Shown one piece after another: positions 13,787-21,148 of a stretch of DNA of 29,688 bases. This stretch comes from a virus, in IMG/VR virus record IMGVR_UViG_3300041955_001940, positions 1 to 29,688 of that record. One strand, written 5' to 3'. The stretch's first letter is position 1; each line of letters begins with the position of its first letter. The notes below the pieces were generated by a model, which did no database searches, had not been told where the DNA came from, and worked only from the letters and a program-made list of their open reading frames with translations. Made by a program: the position numbers and the translations under genes.

Positions 13787-14782
13787 ATGAGTTTAAACCT
13801 AAACAACCCTCAACCGTTCAACACAAACTTGAAAACTTTAACGGAATCATGGGGAAGATACACTGTTAAAGAACTAAGCGCAGCAGACAGCAGCAGCGTA
13901 GCACTACGACAGATGGTGGCAGCCCGAGCAAACCTTCAGCTGCTAACCCGCGTAGACGCAAGACAAGCCGCACGAGTAGAACTGATGCCGGAAGGCGCAG
14001 GCTTAACCTACAACTTCCAAAAAGTCACTGTAACCTCTGGCATGTCATCCGCAAGTTACGCGCCTGGAAGCGGCGACGTAACCAGCGGAGATCTCGTTCC
14101 CGCTGACCCAACTCTCGCCGCGGTTGCAGCTACAATCGCCACGTTCGCCGCAGCCAGCTTCATAGAAGACAAGATGCAACGCCAAAGCGCCGTAAACTTC
14201 GCTGAACTATATGGTGTCGCTCAAGGCAACAGTCTCAACTACCAAATCAACCTTGCATTGTGGTCTGAAATCGTGAAGGCCACAACCAACACAATTAAAG
14301 AAGTCTTAAGTGCACACAGCAAAAACTACACTTGGGATGACATCAACAACGGCATAGGCGCTATTGAAGCTCAACGAGGCATCGGCGACATATACATGAC
14401 GTACCCGTTCCTGATAGCGGACGGTGCAAGCGGCTCTAACACTGGTTTCCGACCGTTCATCCAAAGCAACATAACCAGCATCCAATTCACCACGGGCCTC
14501 AGCGAATTCATGAAGTCAGGCATGATAAGCCAGATTCTCGGCTTAAAAGTCATGTCTGACGCCTCGTTTGCACCTGTAACCTACGCATGTGCAGACGGTG
14601 CAGTCATGGGCGCTATATTGCAGAGCAACGAAGCAGTAGGCTGGGCACAAGCAAGCGACATCATCAGCGCAATCCAACGTTGGGAACTGAAAACAGGCTT
14701 CTACCTCGTATCTAACTGTATGGCAGCCGCGAAACTGATTAAAGACCAGTGGGTAACCCTCATCGAACACACCAACAGCTAA
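13787..14782 (+). CDS. major capsid protein, HK97-fold (probable)
   Basis: The 331-aa product directly after the protease is the expected major capsid protein. It begins MSLNLNNPQPFNTNLKTLTE and has an Ala-rich helical spine (LRQMVAARANLQLL, then AVAATIATFAAASFIEDKMQ). Beta segments follow (GSNTGFRPFIQSNITSIQFT), and GLKVMSDASFAPVTYACADG fits the late P-domain. An AAAGGAG ribosome site stands 13 bases from ATG. Flanking T-rich stops suggest high-level separate expression. The identification is by position, length and secondary-structure pattern; there is no motif that proves it. Confidence 0.75.
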   Translation: MSLNLNNPQPFNTNLKTLTESWGRYTVKELSAADSSSVALRQMVAARANLQLLTRVDARQAARVELMPEGAGLTYNFQKVTVTSGMSSASYAPGSGDVTSGDLVPADPTLAAVAATIATFAAASFIEDKMQRQSAVNFAELYGVAQGNSLNYQINLALWSEIVKATTNTIKEVLSAHSKNYTWDDINNGIGAIEAQRGIGDIYMTYPFLIADGASGSNTGFRPFIQSNITSIQFTTGLSEFMKSGMISQILGLKVMSDASFAPVTYACADGAVMGAILQSNEAVGWAQASDIISAIQRWELKTGFYLVSNCMAAAKLIKDQWVTLIEHTNS

Positions 14783-14802
14783 AACAACCGAAAACGAAAT
14801 AA

Positions 14803-14823
14803 TTTCCCTTCTTTCCTTTTTTT
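14803..14823 (+). terminator. T-rich terminator after capsid gene
   Basis: The gap after the capsid gene has TTTCCCTTCTTTCC followed by a run of seven T. No stem is seen. It fits archaeal U-tract termination. The AAGGTGA ribosome site of the next gene lies just downstream. Confidence 0.45.
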
Positions 14824-14849
14824 GTTTAAAGTTTAAGGTGAACTGAAAA

Positions 14850-15065
14850 ATGGTTACACGAGCGAGAAAACTAAGCATTCTCTCTGGTTGGCTAGACACT
14901 ATTGTTGACGAAAGCACAGGCGTTGTCACACTTCAGACCACATCAAAGATAACGGTTGCAGACCAATTCGGCCATAACGTAGTATTAACGTTAGGCGGCA
15001 CACAAACCGTGACTGCCGCGAGCCTGCGTGGAACAAGCGAAGCAATACAATGGAAGCAGCCCTAA
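14850..15065 (+). CDS. small beta protein, 71 aa
   Basis: ATG preceded by AAGGTGA. The sequence (KLSILSGWLDTIVDESTGVV, TLQTTSKITVADQFGHNVVL, TLGGTQTVTAASLRG) is a series of short beta strands with few charges. Placed right after the capsid gene and between two T-rich stops, it could be a decoration protein or head-tail component. No family recognised. Confidence 0.55.
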   Translation: MVTRARKLSILSGWLDTIVDESTGVVTLQTTSKITVADQFGHNVVLTLGGTQTVTAASLRGTSEAIQWKQP

Positions 15066-15080
15066 CTCAACTCATTTCCC

Positions 15081-15090
15081 CTTTTTTTTC
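15081..15090 (+). terminator. T8 tract
   Basis: CCCC followed by eight T and CCC at 15077-15092, 15-25 bases after the previous stop. It suits archaeal termination. It also makes a translation that runs through this stretch in the next gene's frame unlikely. Confidence 0.45.
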
Positions 15091-15144
15091 CCTTGCAAAA
15101 GGAGAGCATCTAACATTAATAGCATTAACAAACCTAAACCTGAA

Positions 15145-15612
15145 GTGAATTCTGCTTGGAAACAAACGTGGGCTACGCCTGAAGCGAAACGTGAGCTTGC
15201 CCATCTGCAGATTGAGTATGAATTGTTGCTTCAGCTGCCTTGCAGTCTTATTCTGGTAGATCGGGTTGATAAGTCGCTTTGGCAGTGGTTTCCAAAGTAC
15301 GATAAGAATAAGCTTCAGGTGAAGTTTCAGCCTTGCACTCATGGAAACGTCTGGGTGTGGCTGATGATTTTGCCTTCTTTTTTAACGTTAAAGTTTCATC
15401 CGTTCTTTTGCCCAAGCGAGCATTCGTGGATGACGCGACCGCATTTCTCATGTACTTTTTGCAGGATACGCAAAGTAGTTGTCGGCTTGTTGCCGCGCAA
15501 GTTTGCGTTGGAGCGTTATCAAATCTTCACGATTAAAAAGCGGCAGCATAAACGGTTTAAAGCATTTTTGCTGCGGAAATTTGGCGTGTTAACTGAGAGT
15601 GTTGCAGTATGA
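15145..15612 (+). CDS. hypothetical basic Cys/His protein, 155 aa
   Basis: The protein has a Trp-rich N-terminus (NSAWKQTWATPEAKRELAHL), then a region with His and Cys: QPCTHG, FFCPSEHSW and HFSCTFCRIRKV, enough ligands for one or two zinc ions. A very basic tail follows (IKKRQHKRFKAFLLRKFG). GTG 15145 is the first ordinary start after the T8 tract. A strong AAAAGGAG at 15097-15104 instead points to ATT 15115, in the same frame, as a possible non-standard start. Function unknown; nucleic-acid binding is plausible. The end overlaps the next gene by four bases. Confidence 0.5.
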   Translation: MNSAWKQTWATPEAKRELAHLQIEYELLLQLPCSLILVDRVDKSLWQWFPKYDKNKLQVKFQPCTHGNVWVWLMILPSFLTLKFHPFFCPSEHSWMTRPHFSCTFCRIRKVVVGLLPRKFALERYQIFTIKKRQHKRFKAFLLRKFGVLTESVAV

Positions 15613-15755
15613 AGGCGAAGCAGCCTAATCTATTCAGAGGCTTCTCAGCACCGTCGCCTATGGATCCGCCGCGTGTCCTGGTTCCTAATCGCCGCTGCCG
15701 CCGATGTCTAAAGTACTGTCATGAGCTCTGCAGTGAGTGTAAATGGGAAAATTAA
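15609..15755 (+). CDS. Cys-rich zinc mini-protein, 48 aa
   Basis: ATGA overlap with the previous gene. The C-terminal half reads RRCRRCLKYCHELCSECKW, with six Cys: CxxC, C, C and CxxC. That could hold one zinc ion or more. The N-terminal half is proline-rich. No family is recognised. Confidence 0.55.
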   Translation: MKAKQPNLFRGFSAPSPMDPPRVLVPNRRCRRCLKYCHELCSECKWEN

Positions 15756-15767
15756 GGTGCCAGCTTA

Positions 15768-16067
15768 ATGCCGCTTGATATGCAATCAAAACATGCAACA
15801 AGCAAATTCTGTGACCGATGCAATCGCCGCAGTGACAAGTTCTGCGGGCAATGCATCTTCGCATCCTGGAACGTGGACGGCATCATAGGTGCCTTCGGCA
15901 GCAAGAAACTGGACAGGGATGCGTTGTCAGCTCCAGTTATTCAGGGTATGCCGAAGCAACGTGCGTTTAAGGCGCTTGAGGCGATTCCGAATTTGAACCC
16001 GAAAATGGACAGCCGCCTGGTTGTGCGCAGTTACAACCGCGCCTTGGAAATTGCTAATCTGCTTTAA
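15768..16067 (+). CDS. zinc-ribbon hypothetical protein, 99 aa
   Basis: AAGGTG lies 9 bases before ATG. The N-terminal part has FCDRCNRRSDKFCGQCIFAS, a four-Cys zinc knuckle. The rest is mixed alpha/beta with a basic helix (GMPKQRAFKALEAIPNL) and ends VVRSYNRALEIANLL. A nucleic-acid-binding adaptor is possible. Its last 14 bases overlap the 3' end of the opposing mini-gene. Confidence 0.6.
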   Translation: MPLDMQSKHATSKFCDRCNRRSDKFCGQCIFASWNVDGIIGAFGSKKLDRDALSAPVIQGMPKQRAFKALEAIPNLNPKMDSRLVVRSYNRALEIANLL

Positions 16068-16176
16068 GGTCTGAAATGGAGAACTTGCCGTTCCAAGCGT
16101 CGAAGCCGATAGCGAGCATCCAATCTACTAAATCATATCCTTTAAGGAGCTTTGCGGTGTAGACGGGTTTGCTCAT
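16054..16176 (-). CDS. lone minus-strand mini-gene, 40 aa
   Basis: The only minus-strand candidate before the integrase. It encodes MSKPVYTAKLLKGYDLVDWM and continues LAIGFDAWNGKFSISDLKAD. The even mix of hydrophobic, aromatic and charged residues looks like a real small protein. A TATA-like TTATAAAAAA on the minus strand (16218-16228) lies about 45 bases upstream of ATG, the right distance for an archaeal promoter with a short leader. No ribosome site is evident. Function unknown; a small regulator transcribed against the late genes is one idea. Confidence 0.45.
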   Translation of the reverse strand: MSKPVYTAKLLKGYDLVDWMLAIGFDAWNGKFSISDLKAD

Positions 16177-16210
16177 TGTGACTCATAATTAGTTTTACAC
16201 ATGCGCACCC

Positions 16211-16232
16211 TTAAAAAGTTTTTTATAACGGT
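16211..16232. promoter_or_regulatory. probable divergent promoter
   Basis: The gap between the minus-strand mini-gene and the gene at 16287 holds TTAAAAAGTTTTTTATAACG, A/T-rich and nearly symmetric, so TATA-like boxes occur on both strands. On the plus strand it lies about 60 bases before ATG 16287, leaving room for a leader with AAAGGAGG (16267-16274). On the minus strand it suits the 40-aa gene. Confidence 0.45.
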
Positions 16233-16286
16233 TAGCTGTCCCAAAATCACGAGAACAAACATTAACAAAGGAGGAAAAAAACAAAA

Positions 16287-16940
16287 ATGAGTTTTGAAAA
16301 AAGCGGTATGCATCTTGATGCTCAAGTTGAAGTAAGTTCTCTGAAGGCAGTTGAAGCAATTGATAATCCTGATGGAGCAAGATTAACTTATGCGCCTAAG
16401 CCTAAAGGTTGGAAACAAGGGAAAGTTCACGTTAAATGCAGAGTCGCTGTAGTCAACAAGGAAACAGGTAAGGAAGAGGAAGTTTGGATTGATAACTATC
16501 ATGGCGGAACGGTTCAGCTCTCAAACTTAATTGCAGCAAACATTTTAGGAGCAGCCCAAACCTCAGTTTGTAAAGATACCGCTGGCACAGCGACACGAAC
16601 TGTTGCAGCTAACAGTGCGACTTCTGCCTGGCAAATTGTTGCGGGTACAGCAGGAACAACAGCGGCAGTCACGGACTATCAGCTTAACACCCAATATACT
16701 ACTGTAGCAGGTTGTGGAGCACAAACACCAACAGTAAACGCAGTTAACACAAGCACTGATGTATTCACTGTTACAGCAAACATGCAGGGACCACCAGCAA
16801 CAGTTGTTTACAAAGAAGTTGGCATATACGTAACGGCAGCAACATACGTATTCTGCATTGCCCGTGACTACAACAGCGGCGGCTGGAGCGTAGACGTACT
16901 ACACTATCTTGCAGTGACGTACACGATAACCATAAGCTAA
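16287..16940 (+). CDS. tail/appendage structural protein, 217 aa
   Basis: Strong AAAGGAGG 12 bases before ATG. Residues 1-75 are alpha/beta and include EEVWIDNYHGGTVQLSNLIA. From residue 90 the sequence becomes Thr/Ala/Val-rich beta. The end, VVYKEVGIYV...YVFCIARD, then VLHYLAVTYTITIS, is a pattern I know from phage and archaeal-virus tail-fibre or collar proteins ('EVGLY', 'RD', then 'VTYTI'). It is probably part of a fibre or spike. The gene shares an operon with the next appendage protein. Confidence 0.6.
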   Translation: MSFEKSGMHLDAQVEVSSLKAVEAIDNPDGARLTYAPKPKGWKQGKVHVKCRVAVVNKETGKEEEVWIDNYHGGTVQLSNLIAANILGAAQTSVCKDTAGTATRTVAANSATSAWQIVAGTAGTTAAVTDYQLNTQYTTVAGCGAQTPTVNAVNTSTDVFTVTANMQGPPATVVYKEVGIYVTAATYVFCIARDYNSGGWSVDVLHYLAVTYTITIS

Positions 16941-16943
16941 AAG

Positions 16944-16959
16944 CCTCTTTTTTAAGGGG
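16944..16959 (+). promoter_or_regulatory. hairpin covering the ribosome site
   Basis: CCTCTT-TTTT-AAGGGG can fold into a six-pair stem with a four-U loop. The right arm is the AAGGGG Shine-Dalgarno site of the next gene. It may lower translation of that gene, or serve as a weak terminator because of its T-run. Confidence 0.4.
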
Positions 16960-16967
16960 CGAAAAAA

Positions 16968-19262
16968 CTGACTATTGCAATCGCGCAGAATCAAGGGTCG
17001 GGCGGAACTACTGTTTATGCGCAAGGAACAAGTACAAGCTCCACTTTAACGGTAACGTTGTATGCAACGCCGATAAGTGGAGATTTACTTATACTTTGTT
17101 TCGGCAGCATGAAAAGCGGCAGCGCATACTCTGCCATAAGTTCAATTTCCCAACCAAACGTTACTTGGGCAGCAATCGGTAATCCGCAAATTCAACAGCA
17201 ATATCTTTATTCGACTTATGGTCTTGACGGGGAAGTCTGGGTTGGCGTAGTTGGCGCAAGTGCGTCAAAAACTATTACCGTGTCTCTATCCAACTCAACT
17301 TCCTATGGTGCTATAGCTGACGTATTCGAATATAGCGGATTATTAACTTCAAGCTTTACTGATAAAACAGCATCCAATTATGGTTACGCTGCTCCACCGA
17401 CAGGATACACCACGGATACTGGCACAACGGCGACGGCAACACAAGCATCCGAATTATGGATAGGACTAACTTTTGAGGCGCCTTATAACCAATCAGAATC
17501 GCAGAGTACCCCAACTAACAGTTTTACTTTGTATGATGGGCAAGCCGTGGGTAACTCTGGTTCGCTTGCTTGCTTAACAAAAATTGTTAGCGCTACGGGG
17601 GCAGCAAATTCTGGAACTACAATGCTTAATAATGATAACCCGTGGGTTGGCTGCATCGTCACTTTCAAGGCAAAGTTAACTTCCGTGGCGGCTTCTGGCA
17701 CCATTGGTGTAGCATGTACCTATTCTAACTCAGTAACTGCGTTAACGTCTGTTGCTGCTTCGGAAACTATTGGAGTTGCTGGTAGCGCTGGAACACCCGC
17801 AGTTACTGCCTTAACAAGTGTAGCAGCATCAAAAAACATAGGCGTGGCAAATGTAGGCTCTACATCAGCTACAGCTTTATCCGCTGTTTCTGTGTCTAAA
17901 GCAATCGGCGTTGCTAACGTTTATGGCGAAGCCGTAGACTCTTTGACTTCTGTTTCCGCATCGTATTCAGTCGGCGTGGCTTGTAGCTATTCTGAAGCCG
18001 TTGACGCCTTAACGTCTGTGCCTGCATCTGGATCCGTAGGCGTAAATGGCGTAGGCTCCTCTGCCATCACCGCCTTAACTCCAGTTTCCATATCTGTTAG
18101 TGTAAGCGTAACTTATGGAAACTCAACTTCACCCAGCGCTTTAACAGCTACTCCTGCAAACGTAGCGGTAGGCGTAGCAAACAACGGTAGCTTATCAGCT
18201 TCCACCGCATTAACGTCTGTTTCTGCATCGGTCACCATAACCGTTTTAAACGACGGCAGTTCATCAGCACCAACCGCTTTAACGTTAGTTGCAGCTTCTG
18301 AAAATATAGGCGTATCTTATAGCTACTCAAACTCTGTTATTGCCTTAACTTCGGTATCGGCGTCTGGTTCAGTGGGGTTATCCAGTAGTGGCTTAGGCGC
18401 TTCGTCAGATTTAACATCTGTTCCCGTTTCTGTCAGCATAACCGTACAAAACGACGGTTCAGGAACAGCTTCAACCACTCTCACAGCCGTTCCTGCAGCA
18501 GCTTCTATAAGCATCGAAAACCTCGGCTCAGCTACAGTTATACTACTAACTATTTCGTTAACACCTGTCGATGCGTCTGGATCAATCGGAGTATTTAGCA
18601 GTGGATTAGGCGTTCCAACTGATTTATCATCTGTTTCTGCTTCAGTTGCAGTCTCTATCCAAAATGATGCCTCTTTAACTGCTGCCAATTCATTAACGCC
18701 CATATCAGCCTCAGGCACAATCAGCATAGGATATTTAGGCTCACATGTAATAATAGCGTTAAACTTTGTTTCTGCTTCAGGCGTCATCGGAGTAAGTAGC
18801 TTTAAGTCGCCTGTTGTCTCCAGTTTAACCTCTGTTCCTGTTTCCGTTTTCTTAAGTATAAGAAATAATGCTTCGCCTTCAGCCACAGCATTAACGCCTA
18901 TACAAGCCCCAGCAACTGTGTCATTAAACAGTAATGGAGCAAGCATAATTACCGTTTTATCGGCTCTGTCGGCTTTAGGCGTAGCCGGCGTATCTGAATC
19001 TGGCATCTCAATAAGCACACCGCTTACTTCAGTTCCTGTAAATGAAGCGATATCAATTCAGAATAAAGCCCGCTGGGGCATCAGCCGAAAAGCCCTGCAC
19101 ATCACAGTAACCATGACTCAACCACACATAACTCAAACTATACCGAAAACAGGCGCCATTACCCAATCAAAATTTAAAGCCGCGATAACTCAAACCGTTA
19201 ACAAAGGCAAAATAACTCAAACTAACCCTAAAAAAGGAGCAGTAAAGGAGACAAAAAATTAA
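16968..19262 (+). CDS. repeat-rich adhesin/fibre protein, 764 aa
   Basis: The coding signal starts at LTIAIAQNQGSGGTTVYAQG. No ATG, GTG or TTG stands there, so CTG 16968 after AAGGGG is the likely start; TTG 17058 or ATG 17109 would cut a clear beta domain. Residues 1-235 form a beta-sandwich-like domain ending GCIVTFKAKL. Residues 237-705 are about 21 imperfect 22-residue repeats, LTSV-x-AS-x-x-IGV plus a Ser/Gly/Thr-rich spacer. The last 50 residues carry four ITQ(T/S) motifs with Lys (ITQTVNKGKITQTNPKKG). The protein lacks Cys-rich or membrane segments. A long host-contact fibre is likely; the specific receptor is unknown. Confidence 0.65.
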   Translation: MTIAIAQNQGSGGTTVYAQGTSTSSTLTVTLYATPISGDLLILCFGSMKSGSAYSAISSISQPNVTWAAIGNPQIQQQYLYSTYGLDGEVWVGVVGASASKTITVSLSNSTSYGAIADVFEYSGLLTSSFTDKTASNYGYAAPPTGYTTDTGTTATATQASELWIGLTFEAPYNQSESQSTPTNSFTLYDGQAVGNSGSLACLTKIVSATGAANSGTTMLNNDNPWVGCIVTFKAKLTSVAASGTIGVACTYSNSVTALTSVAASETIGVAGSAGTPAVTALTSVAASKNIGVANVGSTSATALSAVSVSKAIGVANVYGEAVDSLTSVSASYSVGVACSYSEAVDALTSVPASGSVGVNGVGSSAITALTPVSISVSVSVTYGNSTSPSALTATPANVAVGVANNGSLSASTALTSVSASVTITVLNDGSSSAPTALTLVAASENIGVSYSYSNSVIALTSVSASGSVGLSSSGLGASSDLTSVPVSVSITVQNDGSGTASTTLTAVPAAASISIENLGSATVILLTISLTPVDASGSIGVFSSGLGVPTDLSSVSASVAVSIQNDASLTAANSLTPISASGTISIGYLGSHVIIALNFVSASGVIGVSSFKSPVVSSLTSVPVSVFLSIRNNASPSATALTPIQAPATVSLNSNGASIITVLSALSALGVAGVSESGISISTPLTSVPVNEAISIQNKARWGISRKALHITVTMTQPHITQTIPKTGAITQSKFKAAITQTVNKGKITQTNPKKGAVKETKN
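17676..19070 (+). repeat. degenerate 66-bp coding repeat, about 21 copies
   Basis: The DNA follows the 22-residue protein period (mostly 66 bases, some copies 69 or more). Consensus LTSVSAS-x-x-IGV-x-x-x-GS. Copies vary at many positions, unlike the two near-identical DSS arrays at the left, so this repeat is older. Confidence 0.8.
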
Positions 19263-19263
19263 A

Positions 19264-20208
19264 ATGAGTGACAACACGGTGTATGCAGGCGACACAATCA
19301 GCCGAACATACACATTCACAGACACTAACGGCGACGTCTACGACCCCGACACAATCACAATCAACATTCTTGACCCCACAGGCGCAATCATAGACACTCT
19401 TGCAAAAACAGATTTAACCCGAGCAAGCACCGGCGTTTACACTATGCTCTATACGTTAGCAAGCGATGCTGTAGCAGGCAACTGGAATATTCAAGTAATT
19501 GCCACATACGCGGCGCAGAACCTGCAGACAGAAGAATATTTCCCCTTCACCGTTTCAGCAACTCCTGCACCGGCATACTGCACCACAGACCAAGTTAGCG
19601 TGTGGCTGCAAAACCGCGCTTTCACCTCAACATCTCAGCCTTCAGACAGCCAAGCAGCCGCATTCATCGCGTTATCTGACGCGTTCATAAACGGTTACTG
19701 TGGCCACGATTACTATGAGTACGACGGCGTTATCGAATACCAGGATGGCGTCAGCTTAGGCATAAAAGCAGGCATGATCCTGCTGCAGAACAGCCCCGTC
19801 CTCACAATAAGCAAGGTTGAATACTACGACGGCGCCAACTGGAACACCGCGGTCGAAGGCAAACCCCACGACAACCCAGGCTTCGAAACCTACGAGACTT
19901 ACTTGAGTCAGGGCAGAATCCAATTTTTCAGTCTTGCCATAACAGGCATGAAAGTTTACCGTGTCACCTACAACTATGGCTACGCTTCAGTGCCAACAGA
20001 AATATCTCAGTTAAGCGCAATTCTCACAGCTCTTAAAGTTCTCGCTAACCTCACAGGCTCAACACTCCAGAACTATCATACGGGCGATGTAGGCGTAGCT
20101 TACCCTAAAGATGGGCAGTACGGCGTGCAATGGGAAAAACTCATGTTTGAAGCAAAACAGTTGATGATGAGCCTGCCCACGCGTAGACCAAGAGCCTCAA
20201 CAGGATAG
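19264..20208 (+). CDS. head-tail connector with N-terminal Ig-like domain
   Basis: Residues 1-97 look like an Ig/MG2-type beta sandwich (DTISRTYTFTDTNGDVYDPD, then GVYTMLYTLASDAVAGNWNI). Residues 103-314 resemble head-completion (HK97 gp6-like) connectors: CTTDQVSVWLQNRAF, DSQAAAFIALSDAFINGYCG, then PVLTISKVEYYDGANW and VTYNYGYASVPTEISQLSAI. In HK97-like viruses this ring sits below the portal. The Ig-like front part is unusual and may project outward. The ribosome site AAAGGAG lies 14 bases before ATG. Confidence 0.6.
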   Translation: MSDNTVYAGDTISRTYTFTDTNGDVYDPDTITINILDPTGAIIDTLAKTDLTRASTGVYTMLYTLASDAVAGNWNIQVIATYAAQNLQTEEYFPFTVSATPAPAYCTTDQVSVWLQNRAFTSTSQPSDSQAAAFIALSDAFINGYCGHDYYEYDGVIEYQDGVSLGIKAGMILLQNSPVLTISKVEYYDGANWNTAVEGKPHDNPGFETYETYLSQGRIQFFSLAITGMKVYRVTYNYGYASVPTEISQLSAILTALKVLANLTGSTLQNYHTGDVGVAYPKDGQYGVQWEKLMFEAKQLMMSLPTRRPRASTG

Positions 20209-20215
20209 ACCATTC

Positions 20216-20686
20216 ATGACGGATTCCTTGTCGAAAACGCTTAACGCATTGCTGCAGGCTCAGTGGAACCAGACGGCCACCGGCTTAGCAGTAACCGACG
20301 TTTACTGGAGCAACATTAAATATGAAGCCTTAGACCAGCTGAGCGTCATAACCGAAAACGTGATAATCAGCGTTTATAATCCGTCGGCGCCGACGGTTAG
20401 CACGCCGATGTCGCGTGAAATGGTTAAGGTTGATGAACGTGTAATCGTGGACATCTTGATTAAGCCTTCAAGCACGGCAGACGCGGATGTGCAGGCGGCT
20501 ATGGCTACACGGGAAAACATCATACGCTGGCTGCAGGCAACAATTCAAACTAACCAATTCAAAGTTTCAGGCTACGAAGTCATGCAGGCAGACAAAGAAC
20601 TGGTGAAGGCTGAGTCGCCGCCGCTTATTCGTAGCGCCTGGCTGATTTTGGGCACAAACTGGCTTATCAACACCGCCTTAAGGTGA
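20216..20686 (+). CDS. head-tail joining or tail-terminator-like protein, 156 aa
   Basis: An ATG start seven bases after the previous stop. A helical start (LSKTLNALLQAQWNQTATGL) is followed by a beta core (VITENVIISVYNP, ERVIVDILIKPSS), a helix (ATRENIIRWLQATI) and a final strand (SAWLILGTNWLI). This order suits the small alpha/beta proteins between connector and tail tube. It is called by position and fold pattern only. Confidence 0.5.
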   Translation: MTDSLSKTLNALLQAQWNQTATGLAVTDVYWSNIKYEALDQLSVITENVIISVYNPSAPTVSTPMSREMVKVDERVIVDILIKPSSTADADVQAAMATRENIIRWLQATIQTNQFKVSGYEVMQADKELVKAESPPLIRSAWLILGTNWLINTALR

Positions 20687-20740
20687 AAGAGCTCGAGTGC
20701 ATTCAACGTAGCAGTTACTCGTCGAGGCGTAAACCTCAAC

Positions 20741-21148
20741 ATGCTCGCTGAGGCCTTACCCAGCGACATTATTCCCGACTACATCAGCCGCCTCGCAGAC
20801 GTGTGTTTCCAAAGCATGTATCAGAATGCGCCGTGGCGCACAGGCTTCCTCGCAATGAGCATCACCAAAGAAGTAAGCGATAACACAGCTCAAGTTTACC
20901 CAACTGCATCTTACGCAAAATACGTGGCGAAAGGCACGGCGCCCCACGCGATCCTGCCGAGGACTGCTAAGGTTTTAGCATTTCCACCAGGAGGCGACCT
21001 CGGCGGCATGGTCTTTACAAAACGCGTGCAGCATCCAGGCACAAGAGCGAATCCCTTTATCAAAACCGCTGCGGCAGAAACCCGCGATCAATCATTGAAG
21101 ATTTTCAGTGACGTTTGGAACGACCATATCGGCGAGTGTATGGAATGA
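20741..21148 (+). CDS. HK97 gp10-like tail completion protein, start uncertain
   Basis: The body (NAPWRTGFLAMSITKEVSDN, QVYPTASYAKYVAKGTAPHA, then QHPGTRANPFIKTAAAETRD) carries the hallmark of HK97 gp10-like proteins: 'AP..TG.L..SI', 'Y..yve.GT..H', 'HPGT.a.PF...A'. Coding sequence clearly continues upstream of ATG 20741 (SSAFNVAVTRRGVNLN), but no start codon exists in that frame before the TGA at 20684. A GTG at 20683 overlaps the previous stop (GTGA), as is usual here, but lies one frame away. Either one base is extra in 20687-20740, or a +1 shift occurs, or the gene starts at 20741 without its first strand. Confidence 0.7.
   Translation: MLAEALPSDIIPDYISRLADVCFQSMYQNAPWRTGFLAMSITKEVSDNTAQVYPTASYAKYVAKGTAPHAILPRTAKVLAFPPGGDLGGMVFTKRVQHPGTRANPFIKTAAAETRDQSLKIFSDVWNDHIGECME

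Noticed and set aside
15028-15144. 5' extension of the 15145 gene back to GTG 15028
   Set aside because: It would lie inside the previous gene and run through the T8 tract, giving an unlikely PFFFPCKRR segment.
15333-15536. Alternative frame (DDFAFFFNVKVSSVLLPKRA) inside the 15145 gene
   Set aside because: It looks protein-like in part, but has no ribosome site, while the chosen frame has Cys/His pairs and an ATGA overlap with the next gene.
18323-19018. 231-aa minus-strand frame opposite the fibre repeats
   Set aside because: Produced by the low-complexity repeat on the plus strand; no ribosome site or domain.
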